Assembly: GCF_021272345.1 (NCBI RefSeq) | Contig: NZ_JAJSDQ010000001.1 | Span: 1 to 64,000 of the forward strand | Reading direction: 5' to 3' | Origin: Ornithinimicrobium sediminis | GTDB taxonomy: Bacteria > Actinomycetota > Actinomycetes > Actinomycetales > Dermatophilaceae | Length of the DNA stretch: 64,000 nt | In this document: positions 27,356 through 36,273 of the stretch, piece after piece | How positions within the stretch are numbered: position 1 is the stretch's first letter | Layout: every line of letters begins with the position of its first letter | Program-made: the position numbers and the translations under genes | Notes under the pieces: generated by a model | Told to the model about the DNA's origin: nothing | What the model saw: only the letters and a program-made list of their open reading frames with translations | The model's database searches: none

Positions 27356-28576
27356 GTGAGCACCTCGCCCGACGAGCCCGCCGCCAGTCCCGGCCCGCTG
27401 CACGGCATACGGGTCGTGGAGGTGGGCCAGCTCCTGGCCGGTCCCTTCTGCGGCCAGCTGCTCGGCGACATGGGCGCCGACGTGGTCAAGCTGGAGGACC
27501 CCGGTCGCGGTGACCCGTTGCGGCAGTGGGGTCGCGAACGCCCTCAGGGCCAGTCGCTGTGGTGGTCCATCGTGGGGCGCAACAAGCAGTCCGTCACGGT
27601 CAACCTGCGCGAGCCCGAGGGCCAGGACATCGCCCGCCGGCTCATCGCGCAGGCCGATGTCGTGGTCGAGAACTTCCGCCCCGGCACGATGGAGCGGTGG
27701 GGCCTGGGCTACGAGGCGCTGCGCGAGCTCAACCCGGGGCTGGTGATGGTGCGGGTCTCCGGCTTCGGACAGGACGGGCCCTACTCCCAGCGCCCGGGCT
27801 ACGGTGCCATCGGGGAGGCGATGGGCGGGCTGCGCTACGTCGTCGGTGACCCCTCCACTCCCCCTTCACGGGTGGGCATCTCCATCGGCGACACCCTCGC
27901 AGCGATGTTCGCGACGATCGGTGCGCTGGCGGCACTGCGCGAGCGCGACTCCAGCGGCCGCGGGCAGGTCGTCGACTCGGCGATCTACGAGGCGGTGCTG
28001 GGCGTCATGGAGTCCCTCGTCCCGGAGTGGCAGCTGACCGGCTACCAGCGCGAGCGCACGGGGGCCGTGCTGCCCAGGATCGCCCCGAGCAACGTCTACC
28101 CCACTCGCGACGGCATCTGGATGCTCATCGCCGCCAACCAGGACACGGTCTTCGCCCGCCTGGCGGCCGCGATGGGTCGACCGGAGCTCGCTGCCGACGA
28201 GCGCTACGCCACCCACGGCGCACGCGGGGAGCACCAGGAGGATCTCGACGCGCTCATCGGGGAGTGGAGCGCCACGCTCGACGCAGACGCCCTCGAGGAG
28301 CTGCTCGTGGAGCACGCCGTGCCGGTGGGCAAGATCTTCCGCCCGGTGGAGATGCTCGCCGACCCGCACTTCCGGGCTCGCGAGACCATCACCGAGGTGG
28401 ACCACCCGGTGCTCGGCGGCGTGCAGATGCAGAACGTCTTCCCCCGGCTCTCCCGCACCGGCGGCACGATCCGCTGGCCGGGGCCGCCGCTGGGTGAGCA
28501 CACCGACGCGGTGCTCGCCGGGATCGGGCTCGACGCCGCCGAGGTGGACTCCCTGCGCGAGCGAGGTCTGGTATGA
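27356..28576 (+). CDS. CaiB/BaiF class III CoA-transferase
   Basis: Protein of 406 aa from GTG 27356, with AGGAGG 6 nt upstream. Family landmarks are RVVEVGQLLAGPFCGQLLGD, ADVVKLEDP, VENFRPGTM, and Asp179 in SISIGDTLAAMFA-like context (GISIGDT), the position of the aspartate that forms the enzyme-CoA anhydride. It transfers CoA between carboxylic acids, here probably to a hydroxyacid cleaved by the next gene's lyase. Its stop overlaps the next start (ATGA), so the pair is coupled. The acyl donor and acceptor are not identifiable. Confidence 0.92.
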   Translation: MSTSPDEPAASPGPLHGIRVVEVGQLLAGPFCGQLLGDMGADVVKLEDPGRGDPLRQWGRERPQGQSLWWSIVGRNKQSVTVNLREPEGQDIARRLIAQADVVVENFRPGTMERWGLGYEALRELNPGLVMVRVSGFGQDGPYSQRPGYGAIGEAMGGLRYVVGDPSTPPSRVGISIGDTLAAMFATIGALAALRERDSSGRGQVVDSAIYEAVLGVMESLVPEWQLTGYQRERTGAVLPRIAPSNVYPTRDGIWMLIAANQDTVFARLAAAMGRPELAADERYATHGARGEHQEDLDALIGEWSATLDADALEELLVEHAVPVGKIFRPVEMLADPHFRARETITEVDHPVLGGVQMQNVFPRLSRTGGTIRWPGPPLGEHTDAVLAGIGLDAAEVDSLRERGLV

Positions 28577-29544
28577 CGCACGCCGCGCCGGACGGGGCCG
28601 TGCTCAGCCTGCCGCCGTCCATCCGTCTTGTCGAGGTCGGGCTGCGCGACGGGCTCCAGGCCGTCAGCGCACCCCTGAGCACCGAGCACAAGGTGGAGCT
28701 GGTGCATCTGCTGGTCGACGCCGGCGTGCGTGAGATCGAGGCGGTCTCCTTCGCGCACCCCAGGGTGCTGCCGCAGCTGGCGGACGCAGCCGAGGTCATG
28801 GCAGCGGTCCCCCGGCGCGACGACGTCACCTACCGGGGGCTGGTGCCCAACCTCCGGGGCGCCAGACGGGCGGCGGACTGCGGGCTGGACGAGATGGTCG
28901 TCGTCGTCTCCGCCGACGACACAGTGAGCGTGAAGAACCAACGTCGCACCACCGCGGAGGTGCTGGCCGAGCTGCCGGACATCGCACGGGTGGCCGAGCA
29001 GGCCGGGTGCCGCTTGCTCGTGGCCGTAGCCTGTGCGTTCTTCGCGCCCGCCCGCGGGCCGGTGCCTGCGGTGGAGCGCGACCTCGTCGTCGACACCGCC
29101 GTGGACGTCGGTGCGTCGGCGGTGTACCTCGCCGCGACCTCCGGACAGGAGACGCCGCGCGAGATGGCCGACGGCATCGTCGGGACCCGCCGCCGCCACC
29201 CTGACCTGCCCGTCGGGGTCCACCTGCACAACCGCAACGGCTTCGCCCCCGCCAACGCCCTCGCCGCGATGCAGGCCGGCGCCTCCTGGCTCGAGGGGTC
29301 GTTCGCCGGGCTCGGCGGCGACATGTGGTTCCCCGGCGACCCGACGGTGCTGGGCAACGCACCGATGGAGGACCTCATCCACCTGTGCGACGGTCTAGGT
29401 GTGCGGACGGGGATCGACCTCACGGCATACCTGCAGGTGGTGCGTCGCAGCGAGGCGCTCACCGGCATCCCGTCCACCTCGTTCGTCACCCGCGGAGGGA
29501 CGCGCGATGATCTGGCACGGGCCACCTGGCCCGACACGACATGA
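28573..29544 (+). CDS. HMG-CoA lyase-like (DRE-TIM) enzyme
   Basis: Protein of 323 aa with an HMGL-type TIM barrel. VEVGLRDGLQ at residues 20-29 (metal and substrate Asp) and HLHN at 217-220 (metal ligands) are present. The usual GGCP-type loop with the catalytic cysteine reads GLGGDMWFPGD at about 247-257, so the signature Cys is missing. It could still cleave a 3-hydroxyacyl-CoA such as citramalyl-CoA by a variant mechanism, or be a specialised aldolase. It is coupled by ATGA overlap to the CoA-transferase, the pairing seen in C5 or branched dicarboxylate catabolism. Confidence 0.87.
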   Translation: MTHAAPDGAVLSLPPSIRLVEVGLRDGLQAVSAPLSTEHKVELVHLLVDAGVREIEAVSFAHPRVLPQLADAAEVMAAVPRRDDVTYRGLVPNLRGARRAADCGLDEMVVVVSADDTVSVKNQRRTTAEVLAELPDIARVAEQAGCRLLVAVACAFFAPARGPVPAVERDLVVDTAVDVGASAVYLAATSGQETPREMADGIVGTRRRHPDLPVGVHLHNRNGFAPANALAAMQAGASWLEGSFAGLGGDMWFPGDPTVLGNAPMEDLIHLCDGLGVRTGIDLTAYLQVVRRSEALTGIPSTSFVTRGGTRDDLARATWPDTT

Positions 29545-29569
29545 CGCACCTACCCCGGGGAGCCCACGG

Positions 29570-30268
29570 ATGACGAGCCCGACCGGTCCTGCGGACACGA
29601 CGCCGGCGGATGCGTCCGAGCGCGCCTACACCGCCCTGCTCTCGAGGATCTCCGCCGGTGAGATCTCCGCCGGTGAGCGGCTCTTCGAGCAGTCCCTGGC
29701 CGAGGCGATCGGCGTCAGTCGCACCCCGGTGCGGGACGCCCTCAAGCGGCTGGCTGCCGAAGGCCTGGTCGACATCCACCCGCACCGTGGCGCCCAGGTC
29801 GTGTCCTTCACCCCCGAGGACGTGACTGCGCTGTACGCGATGCGCGCGGAGTTCGAGCCGGTCGCTGCCCGCCTCGCCGTGCCGGAGATGACCGACACCG
29901 ACGTGGCACGGCTGGCCGAGCTCTCGGCCCGGATGGAGCGGATCGTCGAGGAGGGCGCCGACCCCGGTGGGTTGACCACGCTCAACAACGAGTTCCACGC
30001 GGTGTTCGTCGAAGGATCCGGCAACCGGCACCTCGCGATCGCCCTGCAGGCGCTCTTCCGGCCCGCTGTGGTGACCAGGACCTTCCGTCAGTACGACCCT
30101 CGTGCACTGCAGCGCAGCATGCAGCACCATGCCGAGCTCGTCGAGGCCGCGGCGGCCCGCGACGGGGAGTGGGCCGAGGCCGTGATGCGCGCGCACATCC
30201 TGTCCGCGCGGCACGCGACCAGCCCTCACCGCGACCCGACGGAGGACGCCACCGTCCGCCACGCGTGA
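29570..30268 (+). CDS. GntR family transcriptional regulator (FadR/FCD subfamily)
   Basis: Protein of 232 aa. The N-terminal winged helix includes LAEAIGVSRTPVRDALKRL, and the C-terminal all-helical FCD ligand domain carries the His residues (EFHAVF, MQHHAELV) that bind metal and carboxylate effectors. It starts at ATG 29570, 25 nt after the lyase gene, and ends the right-facing operon, so it probably regulates itself and the divergent hyu operon through the two TTGCATGCAA sites. The likely inducer is an organic acid from the pathway. Confidence 0.9.
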   Translation: MTSPTGPADTTPADASERAYTALLSRISAGEISAGERLFEQSLAEAIGVSRTPVRDALKRLAAEGLVDIHPHRGAQVVSFTPEDVTALYAMRAEFEPVAARLAVPEMTDTDVARLAELSARMERIVEEGADPGGLTTLNNEFHAVFVEGSGNRHLAIALQALFRPAVVTRTFRQYDPRALQRSMQHHAELVEAAAARDGEWAEAVMRAHILSARHATSPHRDPTEDATVRHA

Positions 30269-30274
30269 GGTCCT

Positions 30275-30299
30275 CGGGGCAGCGGCAGACGCCGCCCCG
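30275..30299. terminator. bulged hairpin after the GntR gene
   Basis: CGGGG and CGGC on the left pair with GCCG and CCCCG on the right around AGAC, with a CAG bulge. It begins 6 nt after the stop and faces the end of a convergent small gene. Confidence 0.45.
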
Positions 30300-30311
30300 G
30301 GGCTCGTCACG

Positions 30312-30641
30312 TCAGCGCTCGTGCTGCACCTGGTCGTGGAGGGCCTTCAGCGTCGCCCCTTGGTCGTCGAGGTGTGCCACCACCGCCCGGACGGTCTCCG
30401 GACCGAGACCATCTGCCGGGAGGCCGGGGTCGTCTGCGGTGGCCTCGCCCGCGACGGCGAGGTGGAGGTTGCCGGTGCCTGTCTCCTCCGCGCCGGAACG
30501 CTCGAAGAGCACCTTGAGCACGTCGCCGGTGCGCAGGGGTGGCGACTCCGTGCAGGGAGACACGTCGACGACACTGCCGACCGTGAGCCGGGCCGGCCGC
30601 TCGTGCACCACTCCGGTCGTGACCCGGGGCAGCTCGTCCAT
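30312..30641 (-). CDS. hypothetical protein, 109 aa
   Basis: Read from ATG 30641 (MDELPRVTTGVV); an ATG at 30671 would add 10 residues, and neither has a clear SD. The first half is beta-rich with RTGDVLKVLFERSG. The second half is acidic and helical and ends in LKALHDQVQHER. There is no signal peptide, membrane segment or recognised domain. It lies downstream of the DUF222/HNH gene on the same strand, beyond a gap of about 140 nt that contains a duplicated GGCTCAGAACG. Confidence 0.55.
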   Translation of the reverse strand: MDELPRVTTGVVHERPARLTVGSVVDVSPCTESPPLRTGDVLKVLFERSGAEETGTGNLHLAVAGEATADDPGLPADGLGPETVRAVVAHLDDQGATLKALHDQVQHER

Positions 30642-30783
30642 CGCGATCCCATCTGTCGAAGTCGACTCCATCGTGGCCGGTGTCGGGCCGAGGCGCCAGC
30701 GTTGCTCTGTCGGCGACGGTCGGGAGTGCGGGGCTCGGGCTCGGGACGGCAGGCGCTCCGGCTCAGAACGCCAGGAGCTCGGC

Positions 30784-33186
30784 TCAGAACGGCGGGGGCT
30801 CGTCGCCTCGGGGAGCCCAGCGCCCCCGGTCAGCGACGCCTGACGACGCCCCCTCCGAGGCGCCGGCACCCTCGCAGCCCGGCGTCTCACCAGGTCCGCT
30901 CGACGGCGCCTTCTTGTGGGGCCTGGTGTACCCGAGCGAGGCCAGCATCTCCTCGGGCGTGACCTGCGCCGGCGGCGGACCGTGCCGTCGCATCGCCCCA
31001 TGCCGGTGGAAGAGACCGAGCGGGCTGTCCACCCCCATCGTCCAGGCGCCGGTGTCGTAGTCGTCGAGGGCCTCCAGCCACCGGTCATGCCCCTCCCGGG
31101 AGCACAGCGCCGCGAAGACCAGCCTGCCCCTCAGGTCGTCGTCCTCCACGGCCGCCACCTCGGCATCCGTCAGGTGCCGCGACGCCCCGGCCCCGGACGC
31201 GAGAGTGCGGTCGGACTGCACCTGGTCGGACTGGCCGTGGTCGGACTGCGGGTGGCCGGACTCCCCCTGGCGGGACTGCTCGTGGTCGTACTGCCGGTGG
31301 TCGTGGGACCGTGTGCGGTACACCCGGCCGAAGAGCGTCGTCCAGGTGACCGTCCGCGTGGAGTCCATCTCCGATGTCCACCACCCTGCTGTCTTCACCT
31401 GGTGGTGCGCCCCGTGCTTGGCGTTCAGGTTGGTCTCCGACGTCACCCCGCCCGCGCCAAAGGGCTCCTCGTGGTCCAGCTCGCAACGGGACGCCGGCAC
31501 CAGGCACCCCGGAGCCCGACAGAACCGGTCCACGGCGCGCACCTGCCGCACCATGTCCACGTCCGGCCGGTACGACGCGATCGAGCGCTCGACCACCCGG
31601 CCGTCGACCGGATCCGTCAACAGCCGATGGAGCACCGTCCCGGGTCTGGCCAGGATCTCGCGGAGGCACTCCGGTGTGAGGAACCCGTGGCCAGGAAGCT
31701 CGCCGACCGGTTGACCTCGTCTCTCAGGTCCCGTAGAGGTCTTGGGGCCGCCTGGCGGCACCACCACGCTCAGCGGCATGACCACATCGACAGTGGTCGT
31801 CGGCAAACCGGTGATGATCCGTGAGACAGCCTCCGGGAAGGGCACCAGCCACTCGTCCTCGCCGTCCTGAGCAGCTCCGTCCGAGTCAAGAGCAGTCCCG
31901 TCCGACGTGCGAGCAGTCCCGTCCGACGTGCGAGCAGTCCCGTCTGCCGTGAGAGCAGTCCCGTCGAAGGCAGCCTCTCCTGCATGAGCAGCAGCGTCGG
32001 GGCGGGGAGCGGCGCGCGACCCCCTCCCGACTCCTGGCAGTGGCAGGACGCCGTGGACCAGCAGGGCCAGCGCCGTATCGGCCTGGATCTGCTTGACCGA
32101 CCTCTCGTCCCCGGCTTTGCGTGCACGGCGGGCGATCGTCTGCAGGCGGTCGAGGGCGCCGACGACCGAGGTGGTGGGACCGGTCAGCACGATGCGACCC
32201 ACGCCGTCGTCGCACACCTCTCCCGACATGGCCCGGGCCTCGACCGCGGCCCGTCGTCGAGCCCGTGCCGCTGCCGCATCGGCTCCCTCGACCCGGCACA
32301 CCTCGCGGTCCAGCCGGCGTCGGAACTCACCCCACGACTCCCAGCGTCTCGACTCCGAAGGACCCGACTCCGAGGGACCGGGATCCGAGGGACTCGAGCT
32401 CGCGGAAGCGGCTTCGGGCTCCGACAGCAGGGGCCCGAACACCTCCTGCGCCACCTGCGCGGCGGCGTCCGGCTCGAGACGGCGGCACCGTGACCAGAAG
32501 TCGCTCACCGCACGCCAGTCCGTCGCCCCGTGCCGGAGCGCGGTGTCGACGGTCCCGACAGCGAGCGGCGGCGCCACGGCAAAACCCACCCGGTCATGGC
32601 ATGCCTGCACCGAGTAGCCCGTCAGCACCGCGAGCTCCTGGGCGACCGCCGACTTCGCGCGGGCCCGCCACCTCTGCCTCGCCGTCCTGGAGAGCTCGTC
32701 GGGGTCGACGGTCCCTGCCTCACCCAGGAGCTCCTCGGCCGCCTGCTGGACCAGGACCCGTGCAGCTCCGACGACGACCGCGTCGGCGAAGCCCTGCACC
32801 ACCCGAGCCGCGAGCGCTCCGTCGGTCAGCAGTGCACGGTCCACGTCGTCGCCATCGGACGACGAGCCGTGCACGGTCACCGCCGCTGCCGCACATCGCA
32901 GCATCGTGTCGAAGGCGTCGGCGACCCCCGGCGGAAGCCCCAGTCCGTCGAGACCAGCACGTAGCTTCGCGGCGGCGTGCCCCGACCGGGACTGCGCGGA
33001 CAGCCACTCGAGGTCGGCGTCCGTCAACCGGTAGATGTCGTCGTCGTGGCTCATCTCCTCGACAGCCAGCTCGGGAAGGTCGTGCTCGTCATAACCGTCG
33101 TGCTCGTCGCGCTGGTCCAGCGAACCGGGCGGGGGATGCCCGGCACCGCGTCCCCCGCCCTGTCGACTGCTGTCTGTCCCCCGCAC
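30784..33186 (-). CDS. DUF222/HNH endonuclease (13E12-type), with expanded repeats
   Basis: Protein of 800 aa, far longer than the usual 400-500. The N-terminal DUF222 region spans about 50-480. The HNH nuclease is near residue 560-600: CRAPGCLVPASRCELDHEEP, then GGVTSETNLNAKHGAHHQ, with Cys pair, central His and Asn/His ligands intact. Three low-complexity inserts come from DNA minisatellites. The GTG 33186 start has a GAGGGGG SD; ATG 33053 (MSHDDD) is an alternative. Such genes are multicopy in actinobacteria, and some in mycobacteria are LexA-controlled. A LexA-like site lies 44 nt upstream here. Confidence 0.87.
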   Translation of the reverse strand: MRGTDSSRQGGGRGAGHPPPGSLDQRDEHDGYDEHDLPELAVEEMSHDDDIYRLTDADLEWLSAQSRSGHAAAKLRAGLDGLGLPPGVADAFDTMLRCAAAAVTVHGSSSDGDDVDRALLTDGALAARVVQGFADAVVVGAARVLVQQAAEELLGEAGTVDPDELSRTARQRWRARAKSAVAQELAVLTGYSVQACHDRVGFAVAPPLAVGTVDTALRHGATDWRAVSDFWSRCRRLEPDAAAQVAQEVFGPLLSEPEAASASSSPSDPGPSESGPSESRRWESWGEFRRRLDREVCRVEGADAAAARARRRAAVEARAMSGEVCDDGVGRIVLTGPTTSVVGALDRLQTIARRARKAGDERSVKQIQADTALALLVHGVLPLPGVGRGSRAAPRPDAAAHAGEAAFDGTALTADGTARTSDGTARTSDGTALDSDGAAQDGEDEWLVPFPEAVSRIITGLPTTTVDVVMPLSVVVPPGGPKTSTGPERRGQPVGELPGHGFLTPECLREILARPGTVLHRLLTDPVDGRVVERSIASYRPDVDMVRQVRAVDRFCRAPGCLVPASRCELDHEEPFGAGGVTSETNLNAKHGAHHQVKTAGWWTSEMDSTRTVTWTTLFGRVYRTRSHDHRQYDHEQSRQGESGHPQSDHGQSDQVQSDRTLASGAGASRHLTDAEVAAVEDDDLRGRLVFAALCSREGHDRWLEALDDYDTGAWTMGVDSPLGLFHRHGAMRRHGPPPAQVTPEEMLASLGYTRPHKKAPSSGPGETPGCEGAGASEGASSGVADRGRWAPRGDEPPPF
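31196..31315 (-). repeat. 15-bp minisatellite coding DHxQS repeats
   Basis: About seven imperfect 15-bp units (core TGGTCGGACTG on the plus strand) encode pentapeptides of the DHEQS/DHGQS type, between the HNH domain and the C-terminus. Confidence 0.8.
31865..31969 (-). repeat. 21-bp minisatellite coding DGTARTS repeats
   Basis: About five 21-bp units; two consecutive copies (CGAGCAGTCCCGTCCGACGT core) are nearly identical, implying recent duplication. They insert about 35 residues of Asp/Gly/Thr/Ser sequence before the HNH half. Confidence 0.85.
32351..32397 (-). repeat. 15-bp minisatellite coding SESGP repeats
   Basis: Three units with core GACTCCGAGGGACC encode SDPGP/SESGP pentapeptides within the DUF222 region. 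Confidence 0.75.
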
Positions 33187-33229
33187 CGTCGACCCCCTCG
33201 TCGTCTCGGCCTCCTCGATGACCCAAGAC

Positions 33230-33245
33230 TAGTACATATGTTCGA
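33230..33245. promoter_or_regulatory. LexA (SOS) box-like site
   Basis: TAGTACATATGTTCGA: the right half GTTCGA is perfect and the left half matches 4 of 6 positions of the actinobacterial consensus TCGAAC-N4-GTTCGA. It overlaps a 12-bp perfect palindrome ATGTTCGAACAT (33238-33249). It sits 44 nt upstream of the DUF222/HNH start and 14 nt before the end of the DnaJ-domain gene. Confidence 0.55.
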
Positions 33246-33258
33246 ACATCGACAAGCC

Positions 33259-34179
33259 TCAGCTCGGCGGGTCGTCCATCGACGGCCCGACACCACCACG
33301 ACGCCGCACCCCGGACCTCCACACCCGCCAGGACCGCCACTCCTCCGCGGTCAACGGTCCAGGCAGCCGCTGCTGCCGGACCGCCCACGCCACCCACAGC
33401 ACCCCCACGCCGCCACAGACGGCGAGCGCCGTCACCGGGTCCGGCCAGCGGCCGGCGGTGGCCATCAGGCCGAACACGGCGGCCCACCCCAGCAGCCACT
33501 CCACCAGCGGCACGGGGTTGCCGAGCTTGCGCACCCAGGCCACCGCGGTCAGCAGCGCCGTCAGCAGGAGAAGGGCCACGGCGACCGGAGCCCAGTCCCG
33601 GGGCACGGCCTCGGCCAGGAGCGCCGTCAGCAGCTCCATGGCCTGTGTGTCACGCACCTGGGCGACGACGTCGGACGGCATGGCTGCATACCCGGCGGTC
33701 AGCACCCCCAGGGTCAGCGGGGCGGCACGCCACGGGAAGCGCTGTGCCCTGTCCCGCGCCCGCACCCAGGCGTCGAGCGCCGCCTCCCGGTCCCGCCGGC
33801 GCAGCTCGGCCTGCCAGCGTCGCTCTGCCTCCGCCCGCGCCTCGGCCTCCTGGCGAGCCGTCTCCTCGGCCTCTCGCCGGGCACGTTCGGCGGCGCGTGC
33901 CGCCGCCGCCCTCCGCCGCTCGGCGTTGGTCTCCCCCGGCCGCGCCGGCCTGCTCGGTGGCGTGCGACCCGAGCGCTCGGCGTCACGCAGCACGGCGTCG
34001 TGCCGCGCGCGCCGGCCACGGTCCATCAGCGTCTCGTAGGCCGCGGTGATCTCACCGAACCGGGCGGCGCTGCCGCCCATGTCGGGGTGCGCGGTCCGCG
34101 AGAGCCGCCGGTAGGCGGCCTTGATGTCGGCGTCCGAGGCATCCCTCGCGACACCGAGCACCGCGTAGTGGTCGTCCAC
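33259..34179 (-). CDS. DnaJ-domain membrane protein
   Basis: Protein of 306 aa. The N-terminal J domain (residues about 3-62) has the HPD motif in RTAHPDMGG. An Ala/Arg/Glu-rich helix (about 70-130), likely coiled coil, follows. Then come several membrane segments (LTLGVLTAGYAA, VAVALLLLTALLTAVAW, WLLGWAAVFGLMAT, AVCGGVGVLWVAWAV). A J domain with a membrane tail suggests recruitment of DnaK to the membrane. The start is taken as GTG 34179; a TTG at 34188 is possible, and neither SD is well spaced. Confidence 0.82.
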   Translation of the reverse strand: MDDHYAVLGVARDASDADIKAAYRRLSRTAHPDMGGSAARFGEITAAYETLMDRGRRARHDAVLRDAERSGRTPPSRPARPGETNAERRRAAAARAAERARREAEETARQEAEARAEAERRWQAELRRRDREAALDAWVRARDRAQRFPWRAAPLTLGVLTAGYAAMPSDVVAQVRDTQAMELLTALLAEAVPRDWAPVAVALLLLTALLTAVAWVRKLGNPVPLVEWLLGWAAVFGLMATAGRWPDPVTALAVCGGVGVLWVAWAVRQQRLPGPLTAEEWRSWRVWRSGVRRRGGVGPSMDDPPS

Positions 34180-34225
34180 CCTCAGCAACCCCTCTGCCCG
34201 GGCCGGAGGTCGCGACGTGGCGCGC

Positions 34226-36220
34226 TCAGGCCTCCCAGCCCCATACGTCCTGCGCCCACCCCGGGCGTCGCGAGCCAAGATAGCTGCCGACGACCGCGGC
34301 GCCGAGGTCGTCCAGCTCGGGTGCCACCACGCGCCCGTCGACCCGCCGTGCCATCGCGTCGACGAGGCGTGCCAGGCCCGGGTCCGCACCCAGCCGGAAG
34401 AACGTGGTCTGCGCGCCGAGGCGCCCCGCGGTCTCCAGCTCCCGCACGCTCAGCGCCAGGGTCAGCGGGTGGGGCGGGTAGTCGAAGAAGGGCTCACCGC
34501 CGGGATCCAGGTGCGCGGTCGGCTCGCCGTCGGTCACCACCAGCAGCACGGGCTGTGCGCTCGGATGTCTGCGGAAGTGGCGGTTGGCCAGCAACAGGCC
34601 GTGGTGCAGGTTGGTGCCCTTGTCCCACTGGGCGTCCAGCCCGGTGAGCGTCTCGATCTGCATCACCTCGGCATACCTGCCGAAGCCGATGAGCTGCAGC
34701 GCGTCGCCGCGGAAGCGGGTCGAGACGAGCTGGTGCAGCGCCAGGGCCGTCCTCTTCATCGGCACCCAGCGGCCCTCCATCGCCATCGAGAAGGAGGTGT
34801 CCACGAGCAGCGCGACCACCGCCTGGGTGCGGGCCTCGGTCTCGTGCACCTCGACGTCGCCGACGCTCAGCCGCCCAGGGCCGCCCCCCTCGGCGGCCGT
34901 GCGCGTGTGCGCGTTGAGCAGGGTGCGGGTCACGTCCCACGGCTCGGTGTCGCCGAACTGCCACTCACGGGTCGCGCCGCTGCGCTCACCCGCCGCACCC
35001 GCACGCCGGAGGTCGCGCGCCCCGGGCCGGCCCGACATCCGCTCGGCCACGTCCTTGAGCAGCGACCTGCCGAGCTGGCGCATCGCCTTGGGCGAGAGCC
35101 GCAGCTGCCCGTCGGCACCACGCTGCAGCAGGCCGGTGTCCCGCAGCGCCCGCTCGAGCTCGCTGAGCGTGCGGGCGTCGACGGCGGCGTCCTGCCCCAG
35201 CTGTCGCGAGAGCAGGTCGAGGTCGACGTCCCCCATCTGCGCCCCGGCATACTCCTGCGACAGCTGCTCCCCCAGCGCGTCCAGGTCGGCGAGGTCCTGC
35301 AGCACCCCGGTGCCGTCGCCGAGCCCGAGCCCCTGCTCGCCCTCGAAGCGCTCCGACCCACCCCAGTCCTCACCGGGGCGCAGGGCACGCAGGTTGTCGT
35401 CCAGCTGGGACAGCGAGCGCATGAGGTCGGGCGACCCGAAGGCCTGCGTGGCCAGGGCGTCGAGCTCGTCGCGCTGCTCCTGCGTCATCGAGCTGCGCAT
35501 CCGCTGGGCGGCGGCGGCCCGGGCGGCGAGCGCGTCGAGCAGCTCCTCGACCGTCTCGGGCCTCTCAGGGAAGAAGTCGCCGTGGCGGTCCATGAAGTCA
35601 CGGAACTGCTGGTCGGTGTCCTCCTCGAGCCGGTGCGCCTCGAGCAGCCGGTTGAGGTCCTGCAGCATCTCGGCGACCGCCGCACGGTCCTCGTCGGTGG
35701 CTCCCTCCAGGGCCTGCTTCATCCCCGCGAAGCGCTGGTCGAGCATCTCCCGGCCGAGCAGGTCCTTGATCTGCTCGTAGTCCTCACGGGCGTCGCTGCT
35801 GTGCCAGCGGTAGTCGCCCAGCTCGGACACGGCGGCAGCCGTGGACGGCGGCAGGCTCCCGATGCGCATCTCGTCGAAGCGCGCGTCGTCCCCCATCTCC
35901 CGGGCCAGCTGCTTGCGCTCGGCGAGCACCGCCCGGTCGAGCAGCTCGCGGACCTCTCGCATGGTGCCGTCCAGGCCGTGCCTGGTCAGCAGCTCGCGTC
36001 GCTTCTCGGCGACGCGACGGGCGAGGTCGTCGAGCCCCTGCTGGTCGCGGGTCCCCCGCCGCAGGAGCTCACGCATCGCCCGTTCGGGCGAGTACCCCGC
36101 CATGACGTCCTCGCCGATGACCTCCAGCGCCTCGGCCAGGTCGACCGGGGGCGCGAGCGGGTCCGGCCCGCCGGCGAACCTGCCGTAGCGGGCCCGGTGC
36201 CGATCCGGCCGGGCGCTCAC
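34226..36220 (-). CDS. VWA domain protein (ChlD/CoxE-like)
   Basis: Protein of 664 aa. A long helical N-terminal region (1 to about 450) is rich in Glu, Arg and Leu. A von Willebrand A domain follows, with the MIDAS motif DTSFSM near residue 473 and a downstream DGEP. This matches the VWA partner of MoxR-type AAA+ ATPases. Such pairs act as metal-dependent chaperones or maturation factors. The matching ATPase lies upstream, separated only by a dodecin gene. The start is GTG 36220. Confidence 0.86.
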   Translation of the reverse strand: MSARPDRHRARYGRFAGGPDPLAPPVDLAEALEVIGEDVMAGYSPERAMRELLRRGTRDQQGLDDLARRVAEKRRELLTRHGLDGTMREVRELLDRAVLAERKQLAREMGDDARFDEMRIGSLPPSTAAAVSELGDYRWHSSDAREDYEQIKDLLGREMLDQRFAGMKQALEGATDEDRAAVAEMLQDLNRLLEAHRLEEDTDQQFRDFMDRHGDFFPERPETVEELLDALAARAAAAQRMRSSMTQEQRDELDALATQAFGSPDLMRSLSQLDDNLRALRPGEDWGGSERFEGEQGLGLGDGTGVLQDLADLDALGEQLSQEYAGAQMGDVDLDLLSRQLGQDAAVDARTLSELERALRDTGLLQRGADGQLRLSPKAMRQLGRSLLKDVAERMSGRPGARDLRRAGAAGERSGATREWQFGDTEPWDVTRTLLNAHTRTAAEGGGPGRLSVGDVEVHETEARTQAVVALLVDTSFSMAMEGRWVPMKRTALALHQLVSTRFRGDALQLIGFGRYAEVMQIETLTGLDAQWDKGTNLHHGLLLANRHFRRHPSAQPVLLVVTDGEPTAHLDPGGEPFFDYPPHPLTLALSVRELETAGRLGAQTTFFRLGADPGLARLVDAMARRVDGRVVAPELDDLGAAVVGSYLGSRRPGWAQDVWGWEA

Positions 36221-36273
36221 CCGCTCACGGTAACCCCGGAGGCTGAGCGCCCGGCGGCCGGACCGGCGAATGG

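Noticed and set aside
31196-31969. Possible CRISPR array
   Set aside because: Units are 15 and 21 bp, contiguous without spacers, and in frame within an HNH gene.
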